From assembly GCA_024639185.1 (NCBI GenBank), contig JAHEIW010000019.1, positions 1-50,561 on the forward strand: DNA of 50,561 bases. Direction: 5' to 3'. Made by a program: the position numbers and the translations under genes. Position 1 is the stretch's first letter; each line of letters begins with the position of its first letter. Below are positions 44,451 through 50,561 of the stretch, piece after piece. Source of the stretch: Deltaproteobacteria bacterium. Lineage in GTDB: Bacteria; Desulfobacterota; Desulfobacteria; Desulfobacterales; JAHEIW01. The notes below the pieces were generated by a model, which worked only from the letters and a program-made list of their open reading frames with translations, made no database searches and had not been told where the DNA came from.

Positions 44451-44765
44451 CACTAAAATGCGTTTTCCGCATTGGGGGCAGTATTTAAAATCCTCATTTA
44501 GCGCCTTGCCACAACTTCTGCATGTCCGGGGTGAGTCGGCTTGCGGTTGAGTGACATCCGGCTTAAAACCGTGGCCGGTCTGCGCGCAGCTATCACAGAT
44601 GCTAAACGGCTCGCCCTTTTTGACTCTGAATATGGGTATGAAAAAAAAGCTGAGATAGTGGTCCACACGCTGGTAATAAGCCTGATTCAATCCGCACACC
44701 GAACAACGGCGCGGATTCTGGTCCAAAACCTTTTTTTTAGGTGAAACGCCGGCAATGAAAATCAT
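44445..44765 (-). CDS. Zinc-ribbon domain protein
   Basis: 106 residues with four CxxC pairs: CSVC (about 21-24) and CDSC (about 57-60), then CRSC and CPQC near the end, so two zinc ribbons are likely. A hydrophobic, aromatic stretch (VDHYLSFFFIPIFRV) between the first pair members resembles the zinc_ribbon_15 family. The last ribbon (CRSCGKALNEDFKYCPQCGK) is of the generic double-CxxC type. The function is unknown. The stop codon lies in a repeat arm. The pyruvate-kinase-like gene lies 38 bases upstream on the same strand. Confidence 0.85.
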   Translation of the reverse strand: MIFIAGVSPKKKVLDQNPRRCSVCGLNQAYYQRVDHYLSFFFIPIFRVKKGEPFSICDSCAQTGHGFKPDVTQPQADSPRTCRSCGKALNEDFKYCPQCGKRILVG

Positions 44766-44803
44766 AGTTTAATACTCCGACACTCCTATTATTTATTTTA
44801 AAA

Positions 44804-45352
44804 TTAGAAATTTCTCGGTTTACAGATGACTTCCCGGATCCGCAGGTCAAAAAAATTATTCTGGTGCGCCGGTTTCAGCACCAGGGCTGCGTCTGCACCT
44901 CGGCCGGATCCGCCGATGGCAATGATATCATTGCCGCTCAGGGCGCTTGCGTCGGCGGCCATTACCGCAACTTCGACGGCAACCTTAACACCCTGTCCGA
45001 ACAGCCTGAGCGTATCGGCCATGATTAAAACCGGATACACCCCGGAATGTTTTTTGGCAATGGAGCGCTCCAGGCCGGAAAGTGCATGGCTGGCGGCCAC
45101 CACGGTTATGCCTTTAGACTGCAAATCTGTTTTGACGTCCTCGGGCATTTGACTCTTAAACGGTTCTTTAAACCCACAGTGATAGGTGACGGCCGTAACG
45201 CGGGGGCCATCAAAGATCTCGATGGCCTGGTAGGCGGTAAAGCCGGTGGTCGACGCCACCACCACCTCCTCGATACCGAGTTCTTTGCCCCTTTCAGCCG
45301 CCAGTTTTAAGGCTTGCTGCGTATTTTCCTTTCCGGGATTATCAAAAAGCAT
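44804..45352 (-). CDS. Stand-alone pyruvate kinase C-terminal (alpha/beta) domain protein
   Basis: 182 residues that match only the C-terminal allosteric domain of pyruvate kinase (PK_C), without the catalytic barrel. 'TQQALKLAAERGKELGIEEVVVAS', 'VTAVTYHCGF' and 'DIIAIGGSGRGADAALVLKPA' are its strands. GGAGAG precedes the ATG at good spacing, so it is a genuine gene, not a fragment. Such lone domains occur in archaea and anaerobes; a role in metabolite binding is likely but the ligand is unknown. Confidence 0.88.
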   Translation of the reverse strand: MLFDNPGKENTQQALKLAAERGKELGIEEVVVASTTGFTAYQAIEIFDGPRVTAVTYHCGFKEPFKSQMPEDVKTDLQSKGITVVAASHALSGLERSIAKKHSGVYPVLIMADTLRLFGQGVKVAVEVAVMAADASALSGNDIIAIGGSGRGADAALVLKPAHQNNFFDLRIREVICKPRNF

Positions 45353-45871
45353 AAAGCTCTCTCCTTTTTTCGAGTGGTGGAGAATTCATACACATCGTTA
45401 CCGATCGGCAACATTTTACCCCAAATTTCTTCCTAGTCAATATGCAGTTTTGATTATTTTTTGGCCCGACACGGTTTGGAATTAAATGCAGATGTGACCC
45501 TTTGTGCACCAACAATTGCGGTTTTGTGTACAGGCACCACCGAATTCTCGATCAGGCTCCGGCCCGAACCGAAGGTGAACGACCCGGTTTTAAGAGTAAA
45601 TAATTTTTTTAACGGTCTTGAATTATGGACGATTAACACGCTTCTGTCATAAATGGGCAACTGACAACGGTTCGGTGGCACGATTTTTGTTTTTAGAGTC
45701 CCAATCCGGTGGCAAAAAGATCCGGGCCCCATCGATTATTTTGGGATCTGAATCCTGCATAAGAAATTAAATGACTACATCACCAGGATAAAAAAAATTA
45801 AGGGATAAAATCTGAACCTTCAAGCGTTATAGGAATTGAGGAATTTAATATCTTTTACTAGGAGGAGATGG
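45353..45871. other. 519-base region upstream of the hydrogenase remnant
   Basis: No gene is supported. It carries a sigma54-like sequence (45676-45691) and AT-rich stretches. The strong AGGAGG for the hydrogenase start lies at 45860-45865. Confidence 0.5.
45676..45691 (+). promoter_or_regulatory. Weak sigma54-like promoter upstream of the hydrogenase locus
   Basis: TGGCACG-N4-TTGTT against the consensus TGGCACG-N4-TTGCW. The -24 GG is perfect but the -12 GC is changed to GT, so activity is doubtful. Sigma54 control is common for hydrogenase operons. Confidence 0.25.
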
Positions 45872-46603
45872 ATGGAACCTGTAAAGCACCCCAAAGACCG
45901 ATTGAAACAAAGGGATCTGACGCGCCGGGACTTTTTAAAATTTTGTACCGTTGTCGCCGGGGCCATGGGCTTGGGACCGGCTTTTGGTCCCAAGATTGTG
46001 GAGGCATTCACGAGCGGGCAACGCCCGCCGGTGCTGTGGCTGCATTTTGCCGAGTGCACCGGGTGCACCGAAGCCGTATTGCGGACCACAGCCCCTTGGT
46101 TTGACGATCTGTTGTTTGATTCCATTTCGCTGGATTACCATGAAACTTTGATGGCCGCCGCTGGCGCCCGGGTTGAGAACATTCTTTTCAGCACCGCCGC
46201 CCGGGCATTGGAGACCCACATGATTGCCGATGCCATGGAAGTATGGCTGGATGATCTGGACTTGAGCGGATCGGTATCGCGATCCTGGACCATGCCGGCT
46301 CAGGCGGCCGGAATGGGCATGAACGAGGCACCTCGCGGGGCTCTCGGGCACTGGATCAATATTCAGAACCAGAAAATCGGTAACTATCAAATGGTGATCC
46401 CCTCCACCTGGAATTTCGGGCCGCGCTGCGCGGGTAATTAACGGGGCCCGGTGGAAAAGGCCCTGATCGGAACTCCGGTCGTCGACCCAGAGCGGCCGCT
46501 GGAGGTTTTGCGTGTGGTTCATTCCTTTGATCCCTGTATCGCCTGCGCGGTGCACCTGATCGATACGCAAAACGATCGAACATTCAATGTAAAGGTCAAC
46601 TGA
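45872..46603 (+). pseudogene. [NiFe] hydrogenase remnant: small-subunit start joined to large-subunit end
   Basis: From the ATG at 45872 (AGGAGG upstream) the first 98 or so residues are a [NiFe] hydrogenase small subunit: Tat motif TRRDFLKF (R18, R19) and the proximal-cluster motif ECTGCTE (61-67), up to [12 protein letters not shown]. Without a frame change the sequence then becomes the end of the large subunit ('[11 protein letters not shown]', '[11 protein letters not shown]', '[11 protein letters not shown]'). A TAA at 46439-46441 stands where Gln is expected in GNQRGP (CAA to TAA). In-frame after it the large-subunit end continues with DPCIACAVH and a 15-residue tail to TGA at 46601-46603. 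Most of both subunits is missing, so no enzyme can be made. Confidence 0.85.
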
Positions 46604-46695
46604 TAAAATCAACTCCGGAACAATTGTGATGCTGCACCGGAGCACTTTAAATAACATATCTGTCATTTGCGCACCTGGCGGTGTGATCAATCAAT

Positions 46696-47262
46696 ATGGT
46701 GAATAATATGAGTCAGAAACAGATTCTGGTTTTGGGTGTCGGCAACATTCTGTTAAGAGATGACGGCATCGGCGTGCGGATCGTCGAAAAGCTCCAGCGT
46801 GATTACACTTTTTCGCCGAATGTCAGATTGCTGGACGGCGGCACGCTGGGGTTAAGGCTGCTGGAGCCCATCAGCAGGGCGGACGTCTTGATCGTGGTGG
46901 ATGTGATTGTATGCTGGCAGACACCCGGAACGCTTGAAAGGCTGCCGCTGGCGGATTTAAGGAGCCGTATATCAATCAAGAATTCTCTTCACCAGCTGGA
47001 TCTTATGGAGACCCTGGCGCATGCGGAATTTCTTGAAAGCCTTCCGGAAACCACCATCATCGGCATCGAGCCTGAAGATACCTGCTCCTTGAATCTGGAG
47101 CTGTCTGATACCATTCGTGACCGTCGGGAGGACATGGTCAGTGCGGTTTTAGAAGAGATCTTCCGTGCCGGGGGCGGATATTATCCGCGCTCGCCTGTTT
47201 CTCCGGTCAACGGTGCGGACCATCCGTCCTGTTACCTTAAGACAACCGCCGCGCAGAAGTAA
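46696..47262 (+). CDS. [NiFe] hydrogenase maturation protease, HyaD/HybD type
   Basis: 188 residues. The family start ILVLGVGNILLRDDGIGVRI holds the first nickel-sensing acid, 'IVVDVIV' the Asp, and 'NSLHQLDL' the His, so the endoprotease looks intact. It removes the C-terminal tail of the large subunit after DPCxxCxxH; the upstream remnant still ends in such a tail. Two ATGs (46696 and 46708) are possible. It lies 92 bases after the damaged subunit gene, in the usual order. It could serve another hydrogenase elsewhere in the genome or be on its way to loss. Confidence 0.93.
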   Translation: MVNNMSQKQILVLGVGNILLRDDGIGVRIVEKLQRDYTFSPNVRLLDGGTLGLRLLEPISRADVLIVVDVIVCWQTPGTLERLPLADLRSRISIKNSLHQLDLMETLAHAEFLESLPETTIIGIEPEDTCSLNLELSDTIRDRREDMVSAVLEEIFRAGGGYYPRSPVSPVNGADHPSCYLKTTAAQK

Positions 47263-47281
47263 GGTATAGATACCGTCCGGA

Positions 47282-49156
47282 TTATTCGATGTTGAGTTTT
47301 ATCTGGCGCGTGCGCCGCCGGCGCTTGACCCTGATGGTGACTTCTTCCCCGGCGGAGAGCCTTTCAAAAAAATCTGAGGCCTGATCCGGGCTGGTAATGT
47401 CATCGTCATCGACGCCGACGATCACATCCCGGCTGCGCAGACCCATTTTGCGTAAAACACTGTCGGCCGGGATATTGCTGATTCTAAATCCCGACGGTTG
47501 GTCGCCCTGCATGTAGGGCGTAACGTTTACTTTCTCCATTAAGGCGTCGACATTGGCAAGGGATGCCTCCACCTCTTCACGCTTGAGTTTAATGGAGCGG
47601 GTCCTGGCACTTGATCGCAGGCTGCGGGCGTTTGATTGCTTGTTGCCCGGTGTTTGCGGCGAGGAAGCCGAACGACTGCCAGCGCTTTTCGATGAAACCG
47701 AAGAAACGGATCGTTTTGCGGATTCTTTAATCTCAACGGTCAGCAGCTCGTCGCCTTTGGCGGTGGTAATGATCACGTTGTTGCGCAGAATCTTCTTTAT
47801 TTTTATCTTACCGGCACTATCTCCCTCACGATAGGCTTCCTGCTCGCGGGTTTTGCGATTGTCGATAATGGCACGACTCAGTTTGGAATCTTCGGATACC
47901 ACCGTTCCCACCAGTTCCAATCCCAGGTCTTTTTTGGCCAGGGCGATCTTATCAAGCGAGATTTCCTCCTTCTTTTCTGAATCTTTGACCACGGTGATGT
48001 TGAACAGGTTGCGTTGCCAGATGACCTGGTAATCGCTAAGGGGTCGGATGGCAGCCTGGGATTGAACGGGTGGCCGCATACCGGCAGAGCTCGATTCTGC
48101 TACCGCCTCCGTTTCCAGACGGGCCATTTGTATGGCCTGCACCGCCTGAAATCCCAGGTATCCAATCAATAACAACAACAAAAGATAAACCGGATAAAAA
48201 ATCCAATGGTTTTTTTTGCGCGGTAATTTTAGCTGCGTTTTTCGTGCCGCTGGCGGTTCGGGCTCAGCCGCAGCGATCTCCACGCGCTCAGGCACGGGCT
48301 CCGGCTCTTCGACCGGCACGGGCGCTTCGGTTGCAGGCGGGATGGGGACGGCCACCATCGGCGCGATGACCGGCTGCGGCCTTTCTTCTGCAGCCGGCGC
48401 GGTCTCTGTAGCCGGGGGCCCTAAGACAGGTATTGGGCTTTCGGCCTCGGCTGCAACCGGGGTCTCCGGAATCTGTTGTTCTTTAAGTTTCAGCAGTCTT
48501 TTGGGCCGATTTTCAATGTCGTTGCGCTTGAGGATCTTATAAACAGACGTGGTTGAAACAAATATCTCTTCCTGCTGCAGGAAACCCATCAGACGCCGGG
48601 CGCCCAGGTCAGGGTTGTCCAATGAAAGCTCGACAATTCGGTCTTCGACCTCGGGCGGAATTTTGTCTGGAAATTTTTGGGGAAAAATGACCGGCTGGGC
48701 GGCGGCGTCAGCGGCTTTGTCCAGCCGTCTGCGGCGGGTTTGCAATCCGTTGCGCTTTAGAACCCGATACACAGCCGATGAGGATGCCATAATTTCCTGC
48801 TCTTCCAGCAGCGGCACCAGTCGTTTAGCGCCCAGCTCCGGGTTTTTCAGCGAAAGTTTAATGATGCGGTCGGCCAGGCCGGATGTGATGTGGGTGGCCG
48901 GTTTCTTTTGTTTTGCTTTTGGTTTTCGCCTTCTTGTTTTGACTTTTGCCAGCCGCAGGGCGCGGGTCTGCAGGTTATGGCGGCGCAGGATGCTTTGAAC
49001 GCTGGTCGCGGAAGCGGTTATGCGCTCTTTTTTGAGCAGCGGCACCAGGCGCCGGGCGCCCAGCTCGGGATGCTGCAGGGCAATCGCCACAATCCGCTCG
49101 GCCGTCTTGGGCGGTATTTTGGCGGGAACTTTTTTGGGTGCGCGCTTGGGGGCCAT
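47282..49156 (-). CDS. Triple-HTH protein fused to GspC-like and PDZ domains
   Basis: 624 residues from the ATG at 49156. Three 50-residue HTH units (about 20-69, 96-145, 172-221) recur with an exact period of 76 residues; roughly half of the positions agree between the first two. Each reads 'D/E-R-I-V...P-E-L-G-A-R-R-L...S-V-x-x-I-L-K-R' and resembles transposase-type winged HTH domains. A Pro/Ala/Glu linker (about 230-305), one membrane segment (about 317-340), a GspC-type periplasmic domain (VIWQRNLFNI; LVGTVVSEDSKLSRAII) and a C-terminal PDZ domain follow. The HTH part would be cytoplasmic. No other type II secretion genes are nearby. It converges on the protease gene with 19 bases between. 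Confidence 0.85.
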   Translation of the reverse strand: MAPKRAPKKVPAKIPPKTAERIVAIALQHPELGARRLVPLLKKERITASATSVQSILRRHNLQTRALRLAKVKTRRRKPKAKQKKPATHITSGLADRIIKLSLKNPELGAKRLVPLLEEQEIMASSSAVYRVLKRNGLQTRRRRLDKAADAAAQPVIFPQKFPDKIPPEVEDRIVELSLDNPDLGARRLMGFLQQEEIFVSTTSVYKILKRNDIENRPKRLLKLKEQQIPETPVAAEAESPIPVLGPPATETAPAAEERPQPVIAPMVAVPIPPATEAPVPVEEPEPVPERVEIAAAEPEPPAARKTQLKLPRKKNHWIFYPVYLLLLLLIGYLGFQAVQAIQMARLETEAVAESSSAGMRPPVQSQAAIRPLSDYQVIWQRNLFNITVVKDSEKKEEISLDKIALAKKDLGLELVGTVVSEDSKLSRAIIDNRKTREQEAYREGDSAGKIKIKKILRNNVIITTAKGDELLTVEIKESAKRSVSSVSSKSAGSRSASSPQTPGNKQSNARSLRSSARTRSIKLKREEVEASLANVDALMEKVNVTPYMQGDQPSGFRISNIPADSVLRKMGLRSRDVIVGVDDDDITSPDQASDFFERLSAGEEVTIRVKRRRRTRQIKLNIE

Positions 49157-49459
49157 CTTTGTAAGTATCAATCGTTTGAGATAGGTTAACCATTAAAAAA
49201 TTCAGCTGGCGGGCCCTGTGCTCAACAGCCATGGATCCGCTATATAGAACAGTTTAACCCATCCCATTTTTGCGCGCAAGGGCTGAATGCATGTAAAATA
49301 GCTGGCATCAGCTCTAAATTAGCTTCTGCCGGCTCATGAAGAAAAACGACAGCTCATGGTTACGGAAGGACTCTCCTTCGCTAAAGCTAAGGCGCGGCAA
49401 GCGATTCGTGGCGTAAAACGACCATTCACGATGAGAGACGACCTCTGCAAACCTTATGG

Positions 49460-49488
49460 TTGACTGTGAGGCGATTAGACCCTATAAT
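49460..49488 (+). promoter_or_regulatory. Sigma70 promoter of fic
   Basis: TTGACT (49460-49465), 17-base spacer, perfect TATAAT (49483-49488). Transcription should start near 49495, 27 bases before the ATG. Confidence 0.75.
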
Positions 49489-49510
49489 CGACTTAAATAT
49501 TGAGTCGAAT
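49486..49510 (+). promoter_or_regulatory. Dyad operator candidate overlapping the fic start of transcription
   Basis: AATCGACTTAA (49486-49496), 3-base centre, TTGAGTCGAAT (49500-49510); 9 of 11 bases pair. It covers the -10 end and the expected +1, a place where a bound repressor would block transcription. Confidence 0.5.
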
Positions 49511-49521
49511 AAGGATGCTAA

Positions 49522-50561
49522 ATGACTCACGGAAAAAATTATATCTGGCAAGACCCGGCCTGGCCGGAGTTGAAATGGGAAAGCGCTGCCATACTGAAAG
49601 ATCTTGGCGACTGCCGTTTTCAACAAGGCGCTCTTTTAACCCAAATGCGAGACCTCGGCTTCGAAATTCAACAACAGGCCCAGGCCGAGGTTTTGATCGC
49701 GGAAGCCCTGAAAACTTCCGAGATCGAAGGAGAACACTTAGATCCAAATGCAGTGCGCTCATCGGTGGCCAGGCGACTGGGTTTGCCGCTGGCCGGCTTA
49801 ATTGCTACCAGCAACCAGCAGGCTGATGGGATGGTGGATATTTTGCTCGACGCCACCATGAACCATGAACGGGCGTTGAATGCCGACCGGCTTTTCGGAT
49901 GGCACGCTGCTTTGTTTCCGACCGGTTTTTCAGGCCTGCGCCGAATCCGGGTTGCCGCCTGGCGTGATGACCGCGACGGTCCCATGCGAGTCGTATCCGG
50001 TCCCATTGGTCGTGAAAAAGTTCATTACATAGCCCCGCCGGCGGACCGGTTGAAAAGTGAGATGAAACAATTTTTTGACTGGTGGGAGAAAAACCTCAAT
50101 GAGGTGGATGGCATCCTCCGGGCCGGCGTTGCGCATCTGCGGTTTGCGGCCGTTCACCCGTTCGATGACGGCAACGGAAGAATCGCTCGAACCTTGACTG
50201 ACATGGCCCTTGCTCAGGATGAAAATCTTTCAACAAGGTTTTACAGCCTGTCCTCCCAAATCATGGCGGATAGAGAGGCTTACTATATGGTTCTCGAACA
50301 CACAAACAAGACAAATATCGATATTACTGAATGGCTGCAATGGTTCCTGGCGTGTATGTCCCGGGCAATTCTGCGCTCCAACGAGCTTTTATCCAACATA
50401 ATGCAAAAGGCCCGATTCTGGAAGACGCATGCTCAAACCGACCTTAATGATCGGCAGCGCAAAGCCATCAATCGGTTGCTTGAAGCCGGTCCGGGCGGTT
50501 TTGAGGGTGGGCTGACCAACCGAAAATACGCCGGCATGACACACATCAGTCGGGCGACCGC
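49522..50561 (+). CDS. Fic-family protein with DUF4172 N-terminus, 3' end outside window
   Basis: 346 codons are visible and the frame is open at the window edge. The N-terminal segment YIWQDPAWPELKWE is DUF4172-like. The catalytic Fic motif HPFDDGNGRIAR (H212-R223) is intact, so transfer of AMP to a protein hydroxyl is expected. The inhibitory motif T65-S-E-I-E69-G70 ([ST]xxxE[GN]) lies N-terminal to it, which marks a class II, self-inhibited Fic protein. A winged-helix region probably begins near 305. AAGGA lies six bases before the ATG. No antitoxin gene is visible in this window. Confidence 0.93.
   Translation, partial: MTHGKNYIWQDPAWPELKWESAAILKDLGDCRFQQGALLTQMRDLGFEIQQQAQAEVLIAEALKTSEIEGEHLDPNAVRSSVARRLGLPLAGLIATSNQQADGMVDILLDATMNHERALNADRLFGWHAALFPTGFSGLRRIRVAAWRDDRDGPMRVVSGPIGREKVHYIAPPADRLKSEMKQFFDWWEKNLNEVDGILRAGVAHLRFAAVHPFDDGNGRIARTLTDMALAQDENLSTRFYSLSSQIMADREAYYMVLEHTNKTNIDITEWLQWFLACMSRAILRSNELLSNIMQKARFWKTHAQTDLNDRQRKAINRLLEAGPGGFEGGLTNRKYAGMTHISRAT

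Larger units (their letters stand above)
49157..49521. other. Divergent region between the HTH-GspC gene and fic
   Basis: 365 bases. The fic side has a strong sigma70 promoter and a dyad (49460-49510). No promoter was recognised for the HTH-GspC gene, and no small gene is supported. Confidence 0.55.

Noticed and set aside
47282-49156. Insertion-sequence transposase suggested by the HTH repeats
   Set aside because: There is no DDE or other catalytic domain, no terminal inverted repeats, and the protein continues into membrane, GspC and PDZ parts.
1-50561. tRNA, rRNA or riboswitch genes
   Set aside because: No cloverleaf with GGTTCGAATC-type T-arm, no rRNA stretch and no known riboswitch core was recognised by eye; a covariance-model search would be decisive.

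Overview
The window looks like chromosome from a Gram-negative anaerobe, most likely a Desulfobacterota (deltaproteobacterial) sulfate-reducer relative. This is inferred from gene content: TAXI-type TRAP transporter, remains of a Tat-exported [NiFe] hydrogenase, a CcsA-type cytochrome c assembly protein beside hemA and a stand-alone precorrin-2 dehydrogenase, long-form HisG, and palindromic intergenic repeats of a style common in that group. No rRNA, tRNA, CRISPR array or complete insertion sequence was seen.

Layout. (1) 0-5.2 kb: hisI-hisG and an aminotransferase on the minus strand, then a class A penicillin-binding protein. (2) 5.3-15.6 kb: a transport and sensing block. Two paralogous Leu/Ile/Val-type periplasmic binding proteins without a permease flank a NarL-type two-component system whose kinase carries a DctB-like sensor domain; a TAXI-TRAP transporter (binding protein plus fused permease) and a universal stress protein follow. 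(3) 16.3-30.5 kb: a polyphosphate island. Plus strand: Lys-rich HhH protein, metallophosphoesterase, two PPK2 kinases, two CBS proteins. Minus strand: ppk1, a CHAD protein, a ParA-type ATPase, a 51-residue zinc protein and sixA, then usp and a Na/Pi cotransporter. A divergent ppx has lost its middle. (4) 30.6-45.4 kb, all minus strand: radical SAM protein, rnc, PHP phosphoesterase, DksA/TraR-type regulator, fabD, a heme/siroheme set (hemA, ccsA-like, precorrin-2 dehydrogenase), RNase Z-like and NrnA-like phosphoesterases, clpB, trmL, a zinc-ribbon protein and a stand-alone pyruvate-kinase C-terminal domain. (5) 45.8-50.5 kb: a wrecked hydrogenase locus in which the small-subunit start is joined to the large-subunit end, an intact maturation protease, a remarkable protein with three HTH repeats fused to a GspC/PDZ protein, and a Fic protein cut by the window edge.

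How it fits together. Region 3 can import phosphate (NptA-like), make polyphosphate (PPK1), use it to phosphorylate nucleotides (two PPK2s), bind it (CHAD) and perhaps position the granules (ParA next to CHAD). Its usual exopolyphosphatase is probably dead. Region 2 resembles a sensor circuit in which binding proteins and/or a dicarboxylate-type sensor control uptake.

The strongest unusual signals are the triple-HTH-GspC fusion, the ppk1-CHAD-parA unit, two genes with missing middles (ppx and hydrogenase), and the palindromic repeats that fill many gaps. One repeat family keeps fixed borders (CAAGG ... AACGCAGC) while its hairpin stem varies freely; another class has arms built from a short degenerate motif that differs at each locus.
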